The translations under genes were made by a program, and so were the position numbers. A model generated the notes under the pieces. That model searched no databases. It worked only from the letters and a program-made list of their open reading frames with translations, and was not told where the DNA came from. A stretch of 64,000 bases of DNA from Cryptomeria japonica (Eukaryota; Streptophyta; Pinopsida; Cupressales; Cupressaceae): positions 217,072,997 to 217,136,996 of the forward strand of contig NC_081406.1 of assembly GCF_030272615.1 (NCBI RefSeq), read 5' to 3'. Shown here one piece after another: positions 23,310 through 35,831 of the stretch. Position 1 is the first letter of the stretch. Each line of letters opens with the position of its first letter.

Positions 23310-23760
23310 GTGTTAATTAGCGCATACAAAGTTTGAAGTAGCGCATCAAGCTGCATATTAGGGGTCACGTCCGAAATGAAAAGGGTAGCGCATAGGAAAT
23401 ATAAGTTAGCACATAGATGTGGAATAGCGCATAAGGATTGTCGGGCAGTGCATTAGGTCAGTAGGTTAGTGCGTGGGATAGACCTAGCGCATAGGGGTCG
23501 CAGGGGTTCGCATATGTAAGGGGGTTTAGCGCGTAGGGTTAACCTAGTGCATAGGATCAAACAAGTAGTGCCTAGGAGGTGTAGTTTAGCGCATAGAGTC
23601 AGTCTAGCGCATAGGGTAGGTTAGGTGGCACATGGGGGGAAAGATTTAGCACGACGAGTTAGTCTAGCGCATAGGGGAAATAAATTAGCGTGTAAGAGAG
23701 ACAGCCTAGCACGTGGAGGGATTTTAGCGCATTGGGTATCTGTTTTAGTGCATCTGGAAA
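23310..23760 (+). repeat. TAGCGCAT array in the PMD intron
   Basis: Nine exact TAGCGCAT copies, usually extended to TAGCGCATAGG, and about ten one- or two-base variants (TAGTGCAT, TAGCACAT, TAGCGCGT) spaced about 18-30 bp with unrelated bases between. Many variants are C/T or G/A changes at the CG, as expected from decay of methylated CG. Confidence 0.75.
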
Positions 23761-23949
23761 AAAATTTGCGAGATGGGCTGATTTGGAAATTTGTTTTCTT
23801 TGTCTGTCATGATTTTATGGATTTGTCCAATATGAGTGTCAATATAACTTGTTTTGATTTACGATATTGCATGTTATGTATAGATATCAATGTGTTGTGT
23901 TGATCAAAATATGATTTATTTGCGTGTTCTATTTCAAGTTCAATGTGTG

Positions 23950-24130
23950 AAGCCTGATTTGTGTTACAAGCTGATATGGGTTGGAAACTTGAGTTGTGTT
24001 ACAAGCTAATATGGGTGGGAAACTTGAGTTTTTTTACAAGTTTATGTGATTTTGGTACTTGAGTTGTTTTACAAGTTTTGATATGATTTTTGAGAACTTG
24101 AGTTGTTTTACAAGTTGATATGAAATGATA
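23950..24130 (+). repeat. Tandem repeat, unit about 38-40 bp
   Basis: Four to five copies of a unit containing AACTTGAGTTGTTTTACAAG, the second low-complexity block of the intron. Confidence 0.7.
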
Positions 24131-24248
24131 GGATTTTGAACTTGATGTAGATGAACAAATTTGTTTCATGTTGTTGATGTGAGTTTGATTTTGATATCAT
24201 TGTTTTGATGTGGAAACTGATATTGGATTTTTTTTGCTTGTTTGACAG

Positions 24249-26254
24249 GAGCGATTGGGTGTGGTTCAATCCCGAGAGAGATTTCCCAGACCGTGGACAT
24301 TGATACCACGGTTGTCACAAGCTGATCTCAATATTATCGAGAGATGTGGGTTGACCTCTCTTTTGGACATGCCTCGGTTCATTGTGAACCGGGGGCTATT
24401 GACAGCACTAGTGGAGAGGTGGCACAGTGATATGAACACCTTCCACTTTGTGACAGGAGAGATGACAGTCACCCCTGAGGACTGTTACAAGATTTTGCGA
24501 ATTCTGGTAGAAGGTGCACTACTACCATATGAGTAGTCAGAGGAGGGTGGGATAGAGGCACTGCATCGCATATTTCATGATGATACAGTTTGCGGCTATG
24601 AGATCCCATGGTAGGATTTTTTGGACTTGGAGTATGCGCCACTGCCATCTGTACTAGCAGGATTTATTGGTGGATTCCTTTGTCCTGATCACAGGTCAAA
24701 GGGATTCTCTGTGGGATGGGGGCTAGTTTTGGAGGAGATGGTTACACAAGGCAGGAGGTTTGCATGGGGATCAGCTATGCTGGTCCATCTATATAGGAGT
24801 CTGCATGAGGTAGTATACCTCAGTTACGGTAGTTTGTCAGCTAGTGTGACACTGTTATAGGTATGGTGTTGGGAGCATATTCCAGCAGTGAGGCCACTAG
24901 TAGACAGGGACAGGCCAGTGGGGTGTGCATATGCATACGGATACAGGGGTTTAGTTGTCCAGCGCAAGCTGGGCAAACTAGAGCACTGGAGGAGGGTACT
25001 AGATGATATAGATACGGTCACGTGGAGACCGTACATAGGATGTGAGGTGTGGGCTGAGGATGGGCTAGAGATGCCCTTTGTATTCATGACCAGGTACCTA
25101 ATTGGGAGGACCTTATTTTTGATTGAGAGATTTCTAGTGACCCGAGTTTTGAGGCAGTTTGGGCGCCAGTAGGGTATTCCACAAGGAGCGTTCCTATATG
25201 CACAGCTACAGCAGGATGTAGCAGATTGGGGGCCGACCATTGAGTGCAGTGGTGATAGAGGAGTTTGTTGGGTTGGCCGGGTAGATATGGGATTATGCCC
25301 CTAAGATTTAGGATGTGGGCATGACGGATGAGTTCGCCTAATTATTTGCAGCGTCGGTGGTGGCCAGGATATCTGATCTTGAGGAGATGAGGCCAGCCTT
25401 TGATTCTGATGAGGAGGAGGGAGATGCAGGAGATGATGGAGATGATGGAGATGATGGAGGAGATGGATGAGGGAGAGGAGCTAGAGGGAGATGAGGAGGG
25501 AGAGATAGGAGAGGAGATAGGGGTGTGGATAGAGCGGTGAGGCAGGCAGTGATAGATAGGGGGAGAGGTGGAGTAGCGATTGGAGCCGGTGGAGAGGGGA
25601 GAGTGGGGGAGGTGTTAGCTGCAGTGGGGGGTACAGAGGAGGTAGGGCGACCAGCTAAGAGGAGGACAGATGTACTCCCACCTCCAGCACCGAGGACAGG
25701 TCAAGTGGGAGGGGTTCCTCCAGCATAGGTACCACTACGGGTTCGGATCTCGGGTCACATGGAGGATGCTCAAATGCAAACCTTGCAGATTACTATTCAG
25801 CAGCTGTAGGCATAGATTTTGACCTATCAGTGGCAGATTTCTCAGTTGACCACTGAGCGGGATACTGAGATAGAGTGGAGGGGACGAGCGGAGGAGGTGT
25901 TGTCGAGTATGCAGAGAGCAGCGGTGGGTGGTCCGATGAGAGACACCCTGAGAGAGCTGGCGTTGAGAGCTCAGGAGGCAGAGTATTATAGGTGGCACTA
26001 TGAGGTTGCAGTACCCAGGGATTGCCGAGTACAGAGTTTTGCATAGTCGAGATCTAGCTGATCTCGAGATACTGGGTTGCGATCTGAGAGCCGTGGTGTC
26101 ACAGGGCCACTAAGATAAGACCCTCCTGGGGATCCAAGGGCGGGTGCATCTGGAGCGAGATCGTCTCCATCAGGGGATAGTCATACTTGAGAGAGACATG
26201 GTCTCTATTGTATTTTTGAGCATTGTATTCTTTGTACTAGACATAGTGTTGTGA
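24249..26254 (+). pseudogene. PMD (plant mobile domain) gene of element C, exon 2
   Basis: The frame entered from exon 1 encodes a PMD of the MAIN-like type, PF10536 family by motif: LDMPRFIVNRGLLTALVERW, then TFHFVTGEMTVTPEDCYKIL (about 24360-24500), and later VWCWEHIPAVRPLVDRDRP (24860-24920) and LRQFGRQ (25150-25172). An acidic Glu/Asp/Gly-rich part (25390-25500), a basic linker and a coiled-coil-like end (25760-26210) follow. In-frame stops at 24534, 24612, 24858 and 25170 are all TAG. A frameshift lies at about 25210-25240, more stops follow, and the frame probably shifts again before 26040; the end at 26254 is approximate. PMD proteins occur as host silencing factors (MAIN, MAIL1) and in transposons; the role here is unknown. 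Confidence 0.8.
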
Positions 26255-27590
26255 CACATTTTGTACATTTGAATCATTTTTGAGATATATATATACATGA
26301 CACCATTTTCTTTGATCATGTGATGTGTTTATATGGATGCATGTTATGTGGGATATTTCATTACTTTATGATGATTCAATGCTTTAAATGTATGATGCAG
26401 GATGTATGCTTTGGATTTATCTTGAAAATGAGATGTATGATTTGATATGTTGTGAGATGTATCTTGAAAATGAGATGTATGATTATGATATGCATTTAAG
26501 TGCAAAATGATATGTAACTAATTGTAAAATGATATGCAACTAATTGTAAAATGATATGCAACTAATTATTTTTGGAGTATCCCCATTTTGCATTTTGCCA
26601 TCCCAATACAACCATATGTTATTTGCTTTCTTTGTAAGTGTCATCATTGAGCATTGATTTGTTTAGGATATGTTGAAAATTTATACAAGCATAATGATAT
26701 AATTGAACGATGATGACCTGAGAAAAATTTACATGATGTTTGATTTTGCAAGATAGCACAAGTATCAAGGTATAATTGAACCAGGACGACCTGAGTGCGT
26801 ATTGCGTAAACAGACAAGATTAAATCATTTGTATGCGTGGAGTGGAATCAAGCCTTCAGTGATATTTGATGTATCATGTCTCGAGGCAAGGATTCACACA
26901 GTACAAGTGATCGCCTCCCAGACAGAAGACTAAGAAAATATTGGAAGTTCCTCATGATCTCTAGCTTTGAAGCATTTTATGAGATAAGGAGAAGATTCCA
27001 ATAATTTTAAAAAGTTCAAAATACAAAATAGTCAAGATTTTTATGCAAAAATGCAACATTTAGTACTTCAGAAAATCATCCATCCTTGATATTTTTGTGA
27101 ATTGTTCTGTTTTGGTTTGGCAATGAAGTGTAGTTTTGGTTGCTGGATGTCATGCTTCTAAGTTTTGCAATAGTTGTGATGTCTTGAATGTGTGCAAGTG
27201 TTTGAACAAGTTAATGCCCCTAGCTAAGTGTGCCTCTTGGATATGATTATGTACAGTGATTTCCAAGCCATGGTGGAATGCGGTTTAGAGGATAGATATA
27301 TATATATGGATAAACCAAGATAGTGACTACGCTAAGTATGTCCTGAATGGATATATGCTAAGTGTCGGGTGATGGCCGATAGTGGTTTGATGGATAAAAT
27401 GGCATGGAGATAGATAGAGGAGTTGTTCTTTCACAAGAGCGCCTATTTACCAGGTTTTCACCATTTGTTTTTATTGTACTTTTTTTTTTTTTTTTAATTG
27501 TTTTCAGCTTTTTCCGTGCACTAGGCTTATTCAAGTATAGGACTTTTTCAGATAAATGTTGTTAGTTGGGTCATCGAGCACATCTCCTTC
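26255..27590. other. Element C, non-coding stretch between PMD gene and integrase
   Basis: The tails of two convergent genes meet here. It holds three copies of a 22-bp tandem unit (26502-26567), a T-run at 27481-27495, and a 21-bp block at 27064-27084 that is the exact inverse of 36344-36364 in the leader. I see no other gene. Confidence 0.6.
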
Positions 27591-28400
27591 TGAAGTTGTA
27601 AGCTGATAGGCACCTGATCCATAGGTTGATATGATGACATAGGGACCCAACCAGTTAGGTTCAAGTTTCCCTTTCTTTTCTCGATCTTGCTAGTTTCTTG
27701 GATTTTTTTTGAGGACTAGATCACCAACTTTGAAGTTTCTGGGAATGATCTTGTGATTGTAGCTTCTGCACATGCATTGCTGATATGCTTTGAGATGGGT
27801 TTAAGCATGTTGGCATCTTTCATCTAATAGTTCTAGTTCTTGCAGTCGGTTAACTCGATATTCTTCATCTGGAATTAAACCTTTCAAAAAGACTCTAAGA
27901 GATGGAATTTCTACTTCTAGGGGTAAAATGGCCTCTGATCCATATACCAAGGAGTATGGTGTTGCTCCTGTAGGTGTGTGAATGCTGGTTTTGTATGCCC
28001 AAAGTGCTGGATTGAGTTGTACGTGCCAATCTTTGCCTGCATCATTCACTATTTTCTTTAGGATTTTCAAGATTGTCTTGTTAGATGGTTCTGCTTGACC
28101 ATTGCCCTGTGGGTAGTATGGTGTAGAAAACCAATGTTGGATTTTGAACTTTTCACACAGTTCTTGTACATCTTGGTTTTTGAAAGGTCTTCCATTATCT
28201 GTAACGATTGAACTTGGAATACCATATTTGCAGATTAGATAATTTAGGATAAAAGAAGCAATTTGTTTCCCAGTTACTGTGGTCATGGGAATTGCTTCGA
28301 TCCATTTAGTAAAGTATTCTGTTGCACTTATAATGAACTTGTGTCCATTTGAAGATGAAGGATGAATTTAGCCAACTAAATCTAGTCCCCACTGACAAAA
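27591..28400 (-). pseudogene. int: Element C integrase
   Basis: Catalyses insertion of element DNA. On the minus strand the core shows GLDLVG (about 28389-28372), VTDNGRPF (about 28205-28180) and NGQAEPSNK (about 28110-28085), so the DDE triad is present. The stretch 28286-27801 is open for 161 codons. Beyond a stop at 27800 the C-terminal part continues with NFKVGDLVLKK and KLEPNWVGPY to about 27600. A stop separates the first Asp region from the rest. No chromodomain follows, consistent with the Tat branch. Confidence 0.87.
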
Positions 28401-28421
28401 GGGCTAGGATGTTGTAAATGG

Positions 28422-29333
28422 CTATAGTTCTTGTGCTGGTGCATGTATCAGATTGCCATGGATCTGGCATTTAGAATATTTCTTGGTGAAATGATATGAG
28501 TCTTTTTCCATTGTAGGCCAGTAGTATCCCATTCGTAGAAGCTTTTTAGCAAGAGTAGTGCCACTTGAATGTGTGCCACAAATACCTTCATGAAGCTTGT
28601 GTAAAACAAAATCGGAATCATTACGATCAAGGCAACGAAGAAGAGTACCATCTAGACCTCGACAATATAAAGTATCAGCGATAAGGGTATAATGGGTAGC
28701 TTGTCGGATAAAGTTACATTTTTGGTTATGGGATTGGTCAATTGGTAAGATATTATGTTTGAGGTAGTTGTATATTGGTCCATATAACAGAGAATCTGAA
28801 CCAGTCAAGGCATAGATAACCTGAGATTCAGAGTGGTCATAGGTAGGGGAGAACAGTTGCTCTACTAGGAACTCATAATGACTCTGTTGCTTTGGAATCT
28901 GTAGTAGTGAAGCGATAGTAGCCATTGCATCAGCTACTTTGTTGTTCAATCTTGGTATTTGTTCGAAGGTGATGTACACAAAATACTGTTTGAAGTCATC
29001 CACCATCCATTTGTAGGGTAGTAGCTTGTCATCCTTTGTCTGATAGTTGTTGTTGATTTGATTAACAACTAGTTGTGAGTCTCCATAGACTTTTAACTCT
29101 GTGATTTTCCATTTGACAGCCATTTTGATGCCTATAACTAATGCCTCATATTCTGCCACATTATTTGTGCATGGAAACATAAGCCTATATGATCTTGGCA
29201 TAGTGTGTCCTTTAGGAGTGATGAATAGAATGCCGGCCCTTGAATCATGTTGTGTATAGGATCCATCAAAGTATAGGGTCCATTGTTTGGAAGAAAGAGC
29301 AAGAACATCCCTGTCTGGAAATTCAACCTCCAT
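28422..29333 (-). pseudogene. pol: Element C second RNase H (aRNH) and linker
   Basis: A 303-codon open stretch. The first about 150 residues are a complete second RNase H: WTLYFDGSY, NNVAEYEALVIG, VYGDSQLVVNQ and NNKVADAMA keep all four acidic catalytic positions. A second RNase H of this kind after the ordinary one is a known mark of Tat/Ogre elements. The end carries the integrase zinc-binding pattern (HEGICGTHSSG with CQIHG). It is open from its ATG, but RT and integrase around it are interrupted, so activity is doubtful. Confidence 0.85.
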
Positions 29334-29411
29334 GGTTTGTTTTCCTGGTAGCGGTGCTTCAGCCAGCTGATCTACAATTGCTTGTCCTTTGATGGCTCAT
29401 CTTTTTGTGTA

Positions 29412-29800
29412 CTAGATGTCAAATTCACTAAGAATCATGACCCATTTAGCCAATCGGCCTGTAAGAGCTGCCTTGCTAAGTAGATACTTGAGAGGATCAA
29501 TTTTAGCTACTAGCTTAATGGTGTGTGCTAGCATATAATGTCGAAACTTTTGAGATGCAAAGACCACTGTTAGGCAAGCCATCTCAATGAATGTATAGTT
29601 GAGTTCATAGCCATTCAATGTCTGACTGATGTAATATATAGCTCGTTCCTTTCCTTGTTGATCTTCTTGTGCCAATAGTGCCCCCAGCAATATATCTGTT
29701 GTGGAGATATATAGTATAAGAGGCTTTCCTACAACCGGTGGTACAAGAACTGGCAGATTCATCAGGTACTGTTTGATTTGGTAAAAAGATTCTGCACATT
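29412..29800 (-). pseudogene. pol: Element C first RNase H
   Basis: The ordinary gypsy RNase H just after RT, here the degenerate version typical when a second RNase H is present: LYISTTDILLGALLAQED, then FASQKFRHYMLAHTIKL and RLAKWVMILSEFDI. The first catalytic Asp position is not obvious. A stop and TAG codons separate it from RT and from the second RNase H. Confidence 0.82.
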
Positions 29801-29897
29801 TAGTCTCCCATCTGAATGGTACATTTTTGTGTAGGAAATGGTTAAATGGTAAGCTTTTATCTGCTAGCTAAGCGATGAATCACCTGATTGATTGAAG

Positions 29898-30830
29898 TCA
29901 TCCTTGTAGAGATCTAAGTTGACTGATATTCTTTGGTGGTGGCATGTCCATAATAGCTTGTACCTTTGCTAGATCAACTTTAATACCCTTAGCTGAGACT
30001 ATGTAGCCTAGTAACTTGCCTAATGTAACCCCGAAGACACACTTCTTAGGGTTGAGTCTAACTTGGAATTTTTCCAATCGAGTAAAGATCTTTGTTAGGA
30101 TATCGAGATGTTCAACTCTGGTGAAGGATTTAGCTAGTAAATCATCCACATAGTCTTCCATAAATGTGTGCATCATGTCATGGAAGATTGTTGTCATTGC
30201 TCTTTGATAAGTGGCTCCTGCATTCTTTAAGCCAAAAGGCATAACATTCCAACAGTACGTTCCCCAAGATAGGTGAATGCCATTTTATCTTGATCTTCAG
30301 GAGCTATTTCGATTTGATTATAGCCTGAGAAACCATCCATTAGTGAGAGCATTGCATGGCCGACTGTGAGATCTACAATTATATCGATACTTGGCAGAGG
30401 AAAGTCATCTTTTGGACAAGCTTTGTTGATGTCTTTGAAGCCAGTGCATATTCTGATACTACCATCGAGTTTTGATAGTGGAACGATGTTGGAAATCCAT
30501 TCTGCATAGTCAATGGGTCGGATGAATCTAACACCTAATAGTTTCTTTAGTTCAGTTTTGACCATGAGTGCCACCTGTGGATTCATCTTTTGTAGCTTTT
30601 GCTTGACTGGGTTGACTCCTGTAGAAATGGACAAGTGATCCATGATTAAGTGTGGATCGACTCCGGCCATATCAGGATATGACCAAGCAAAGTTAATTTG
30701 TTGTCCTTTAAAGAAGATGATGAATGCTGATCTTTCTTCCTCTGTCAGAGATTCTGCAAGGTGTATGTTTCTGGCTGCTTTTGTTGTACCAATGTTGATT
30801 GATTGAGTGGGCTCAATCAATATGGGTGAT
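29898..30830 (-). pseudogene. pol: Element C reverse transcriptase
   Basis: Copies element RNA to DNA. The minus strand gives IRPIDYAEWISNIVPL, IRICTGFKDINKACPKDDFPL and MPFGLKNAGATYQRAM, then the active site YVDD (30152-30141). Two long open stretches (30820-30227 and 30242-29898) overlap by 16 bp in different frames, so one frameshift near 30235 is the main break. FGLKNAGATYQR and YVDD are typical of the Tat/Athila side of gypsy elements. Confidence 0.88.
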
Positions 30831-30949
30831 TAGTCATGAAAATGTTCAGGAAGAGTGTCAAGTCTCCCATCATCAGGTGCCTTAAAAAGGTTTTCACCTT
30901 CAGACGCATCCTTTATTTTTACTTTTTTGGGATCTAGAGTTGCCATTGA

Positions 30950-32413
30950 CTAGTTTTCAGCATCAGATTCTTTATTTGGTGTATTTTTGCGACTGAGAGA
31001 CTTGGCACCCCTTGATTGGCAGATATCGTTATGTCGTTCACTAGTAGAGCCTATTTTTGGATTTACGGTACATAGGTAATGGATAATAGATTCATTATCT
31101 GAGAAAATTGGTATATCATGGGTTTCAGGTTCATCCCAGTCGATGAGATCAGGAAAGACAAGTGGTAAGGAATCTTTGGGTGGTTCAAGCTCTGCTACTA
31201 TAAGTGTTAGGATAGAGTTTTCATCGTGATGGGTCTTGGTTTTAAAGAAGTCCAGGGTTTCAATGAGGTCTTCGATGGTATCATCTTCCACATAGACTTG
31301 TTCATAATATTTTTGGGCGCTTTCCTTAGCGTCATAGATATGTTGTGGTCCAAATTCAAGAGGTCTATCTTCTGCATTATGTTCTTCTGAAGAAAGGGAT
31401 ATAGAATCAATATTATCTGGAATATTTGTAGCAGTATTGGAGCAGGTACCCCATTCATATTCATTGAAATCTATCTCATAAGCATCATCCCAGATTCTAT
31501 CTGTGCTGTAAACAAGTATGTTGTATGGTGAAAACAAATCTTTGATGATGGATACTATTTTGATATTTTGTGTTGATTCTGTATCCAATCCATCTTCCAC
31601 TTTCTGGATTTGTTCATAGACTGTGCTTCTTCGAGGAGGAATAACGGTATCTGGAGATGACATGATTTGTTCTTGAGACATTGGTGTTTGAATATGGGCT
31701 ACTGTAGCAGATATGGCCTTCTTATGACTTAGAAGCTTTCCTTGATGCAACTTTTGATCTTGACATTCTCGCGCCTTGCGGATTGTTTCTGCTGATTCAA
31801 AGAGTGCTTCCTACCAGGATTCTTCATTGTACTTCTTCTTTACCTTCCATTAAGGTTTTGTAGTTGTGTGTGGTGGTCGTTTCAATAGGAACGTGAGTTT
31901 AGAACTCAATCCTGCTTTGTTTCTACTAGGTTGTGAAGGAAGATCTATAGGTTTAGTGACTCCTTTGTGCTTCCCAATAGGTCCTTTTCTGCCATATCCC
32001 ATTTGCTTCATGATTAAGTATCTTTTTCCACACAAGTGTGTCGGTAGAACAATGTCCAGAGCGACTGCTCTATTATCTTCTTCTTCATCATTATATAACC
32101 AGCTAAGAATGTCCTTGTCTTCTGATTTATGTGTTAGAGTACCCAATTGGATGAAGGTACAATCAAATTTGGTGATGGGCTGAGTGGCTAGATGTGTTGA
32201 TGTAGTAGGCAAACCATGCAATCTAGGTGATGTTGGCAATTTGGCCAAACATAAAGGCTCCAAAGAATATTCTCCCATGCCTTGGTCTTTAATTTGCATC
32301 TTCTGCTTGAAGTCTTTAAACAAGGAGTTGGGTTTTGTGGTTTGTAGATCTGATGTCAAGGATCGCTGCTTTTCTCTATTATGAGGAACCAAACTGTCTT
32401 GAGCTACCCCCAT
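30950..32413 (-). pseudogene. Element C spacer between protease and RT, with G-patch-like motif
   Basis: Two open stretches, 187 codons (32413-31850) and 266 codons (31750-30950). The first has GYGRKGPIGKHKGVTKPI, a G-patch-like motif known at this place in Tat/Athila polyproteins. The second is acidic and has no recognised domain. Both are probably parts of one polyprotein broken at about 31800-31850. Confidence 0.65.
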
Positions 32414-32425
32414 AGCATTGCAATG

Positions 32426-33349
32426 TTAAAATGGGTTATGATCAGCTGATATGGAGATTTCTTGTCCATCATAAGGAAATTTGACACAGTGGTGATACGT
32501 AGAAGGTACTACTTGCATTTCATGTATCCAGGGTCGTCCTAACAAAATATTGTAGGTTAGATCCATGTCTAAGACTTGACATACAGTATCCTTTTGCATT
32601 GGTCCCACTTGAATAGGTATTATCACAGTTCCTTTAGAGGACCTTTCCTCGTCATCATATGCTTTTATGGTAATCTTTTTACAATGATCAATAGATTCTT
32701 CTGATAAGCCTAGTGCATGGATAAGCTTTAAAGTACATATATTAAGTTCGGCTCCTCCATCTATTAAGACTCTTTTTACCCGGTGTTTGCAAACAATGAC
32801 TTCAATATGGAGAGGAGTATTATGTGGATGACTCAAGGAAGTATTATCATGCTCTGAGAAGGTGAGGTTATGAGGTCCTGTCATATGGGCAACCATGGAT
32901 TGAAATCTGTCTGTATCCAGATTTTGAGGTACATTTGTTTCCAATAGCGGTTGCTCCAATATGTCTTTGTGCTTTGGTGATAGTTTCAATAATTCCAGTA
33001 TGGATATCTGAGCTGGGGTCTTGCATAGTTGGCTAACCAAGTCATATTGGATTTTTGGTGTGGTAGTCATAGGTGCAGTATGTCCTTTCAAGACATACTT
33101 CTGAGTTCGGGTTGTTACATTGACAGATTCATGATCATGCCGATCTCGAATGGTGATGACATTGACTTGATGATCTTCAGCTGATATGTGGTTGATGGTG
33201 TTGTTGTAGATGTGATTAATACAAGCTCCGCATGTATCATCTGAGGTTGATGCTCCATCTTTGTGGTAATTTGGAAGAGGATTTTTGAAGGCTCTGTGAT
33301 CACCATTTATTTTGAGACCATCCACCGTTAAGTCACCTCGATCAATCAT
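32426..33349 (-). pseudogene. pol: Element C aspartic protease
   Basis: 307 open codons. The retropepsin-like core reads VLIDGGAELNICTL (Asp near 32760), with D-G-G in place of D-S/T-G as often seen in this branch, and later YNILLGRPWIHEMQVVPSTYH. The N-terminal half is the linker from gag. It starts one codon after a stop that ends the preceding gag stretch. Confidence 0.82.
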
Positions 33350-33352
33350 GTC

Positions 33353-35008
33353 CTATACTATGTGTTTCAATCTCATGCATTCGTTTGTTCTATGACCCTT
33401 GTTGTGATGGAAAACACAATAGTGTGAATCATTCCACCAAGGTGGTTTGATTGGGGGTTCATAGTTGCTGATTGGAGGTAAAGAAAGAATCTTGTTTGCC
33501 AAAAGTTCTCTGAATGCCGATTCTAATGATTGTCCTAGTGGTGTGAAGATACGCTTTTGGAAATTGTTGGTGTTGTTGCATGAATTGTTGTTAGGTCCTG
33601 GATTCATGTTTTTGTTTTGAGTATCGTTGGTGTTGTTTGTGTTGAGTTGTCCTTGATCAGTGTTTGGTGCATATGTGTTAGCACTGGGAGTAGCATTTTT
33701 AGGATTTTTTGTATTTTTAGGATTTCCTAATAATGCAAGCACTGGTTGCTTAGATTTGGGATCATATGGTTCATTGTTTCCTTCATTTTTGTTGGGAGTC
33801 TAAAATAAAGATTTATCAAGGTTGGTGTTGTTCTGATTATTGTAGTTTGATGAGTTGGTTCCTTCCTTGTAGAACTTGAATGTTCCCTTTTTGACACAAG
33901 CTTCCTCTACTTTAATGCCATTTTCAATCAATTTGGCAAAAGATGGTATGCATCGAAGTTTAAGTCTATAACTCATTTCACCATTCAAGTTATCAATAAA
34001 GATTTCCATTTTCTCCTTTTCAGGAATATCTCAAGGATATCGTGATACCATGCGTCGCCAACATTGAAGGAATATCATGAATGTTTCATTGTTTTTTTGT
34101 TTGGTATTGCAGACATTGAGCATGGTTATGGCATGTTGAATATTATAGGAATATTGGGTTATGAATTTGTTAACCAATTTGTTAAATGATCTAACAGGTG
34201 GTGTAATCTTGGATAACCATTCCATTGTTTGTCCTCTCAGGCTTCTTGGGAATAACCTCATCAGATAAGTGTCATCATGAGCAAATTCAAGACTCATGGT
34301 GCAAAATTCTCGAACATGATCCTGAAGATCACTTTTCCCATCATATTTATCAAATTTGGGAACATTTGAGTTTGGAGGAAAAGGTAGCATGTTTAATCTT
34401 TTGTCAAATGGATAAGGATAGATTTTGTTTATAGAGTACCGCACTATTGTCCCTTGTTGCATATCTTGTATTTGTCTTTGCAACATTTGCATTTGTTGAG
34501 TAAGAGCAACCAAGGGCGCGTTATCTTGCCGAGGGATGAATTTTTCCCTTGTATTTGTTCTTAACTGAAAAGGTGTAGTAAATGGTATGCATTTTTCTAG
34601 ATTTTTGAGCTCAGGTATACGCATTTCTAGTATACGTTGTTCTGGAATATGTTGCTCAGGTATGTGAGTTTCTTCTTCTCTTTGTTGTTCTTGAAATGTA
34701 TATTGTTGAGACCCAGTTTGAAAGATGTTTGCATCTAAATCTTTGGGTAGTTTAACGCCTTTACTTGTGAGCATGAGAAGATACTTTTCTTTGTCATTTT
34801 CCATAAGCCTTTCGATGAGTTTTTGGAATGAAGGATTTTCTTGACATTCCAGAAGAATTGCGTCAGTAATTTCAGGCTCTTCCGAGTGTGGAACTTCAAA
34901 AGGATTTGGCAATCTGCAATTCATACTTGATTCGGCGTGTGTCTCACTTTGTTGGTTCTTTTGAGTAACAGGCATTTTAGTAAAAACTTTCGGTGACGAA
35001 AGGGACAA
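33353..35008 (-). pseudogene. gag: Element C gag
   Basis: Nucleocapsid precursor in three open stretches (35008-34031, 34009-33800, 33742-33353), each ended by one stop. The gag core shows MLPFPPNSNVPKFDKYDG and FPRSLRGQTMEWLSKI. An Asn-rich linker (NTNNTNDTQNKNMNPG) leads to the zinc-like motif YCVFHHNKGHRTNEC near 33400-33360, the short C/H type of Tat elements. A Gln-rich part with repeated PEQHI and PELKN units lies at about 34690-34590. Confidence 0.85.
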
Positions 35009-35549
35009 AATCCTCTTCGATGTGTTGCTCGGGGGTTGGTGGTTCTAGTCGAGATGTGTTATAAGTTATGCACTCGTCAGGCAAGAATGCTGGATTGATC
35101 TTTCCTCCGTGGTTTATCTTTTGATTAAAAGCAGATTTTTGACAATATGCTCTTGTCTTCAAGGGTTCTTTGTTAAATTCGCTAGATTTGGTTTGGATAT
35201 AATGTTTGACGTGATGAAGGAATACCCAATGAGATTTGAAGAGGTGACGATTGATGTATAAAAACTTATTTCTCTTGATGAATTTGGAAAAACGAGGTTG
35301 TTGTTTCTTCAACGTGATGTTACAATAAAGGTTTTTTCTTCTCAAAATAAGGGGATTAGTCATGCATGAGCGATCAATAGTTTCCTTTGATTTGTTTGGA
35401 TTTAGCTGATTCTTGTTTTTGAAATTTTCAAATCTTACTCTATCAAAGTGAAGGTTTAGATGCCCCTTCACGACAAAGAATGTCAAATGATATGGATAAA
35501 AGCTTCCCGATCTGGAAACTGGATTTGACAATTTGAAAAATTGAAACAA
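34977..35549 (-). pseudogene. Unrecognised open frame upstream of element C gag
   Basis: 190 codons, basic, rich in Asn, Lys and Phe, overlapping the gag start by 32 bp in another frame. I recognise no domain. Some Tat/Ogre elements have an extra ORF before gag, so it could be such an ORF or just open leader sequence. It shows no stops although neighbouring gag does. Confidence 0.3.
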
Positions 35550-35831
35550 GTGTTTTGAGATAAAAATCTGTAAGATAGTAAAGGATTTTGTTGATACTGA
35601 TGATGAGATTTTCGGATTATGATAGGAGAGATGTCCTTTATTGTGTGATTCATTTTAGAATTTTGACAACTGTTGTTTTGGCACAAATTTAGCTTGAGAA
35701 ATAGTTTTAATGATTTGTTCGTCACTCTGCTTTGATGAAAAATGATGCTTTAATGAAAAAAAGGCTTTCTAAAGATTTTTGAAAATTTCAAAATTTTTCC
35801 AGATTTTGTTCTCTATTTTTCTGTTTTGGAT

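Larger units (their letters stand above)
23210..24248 (+). other. Predicted intron of the PMD gene
   Basis: 1039 bp from GTAAGT to a T-rich tract and TTTGACAG. It has no open frame across it and is made largely of two low-complexity blocks: an 8-mer array (23310-23760) and a tandem repeat (23950-24130). An intron on the antisense strand survives retrotransposition, because the genomic RNA copied is the other strand and its splice signals are not read there. Confidence 0.55.

Noticed and set aside
23310-23760. CRISPR-like repeat and spacer appearance of the TAGCGCAT array
   Set aside because: The repeat is only 8-11 bp, spacing is irregular, and the setting is a plant retrotransposon.
25525-26046. 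Separate small genes at 25525-25728 and 25819-26046
   Set aside because: They are pieces of the PMD exon 2 reading frame separated by stops, not independent genes.
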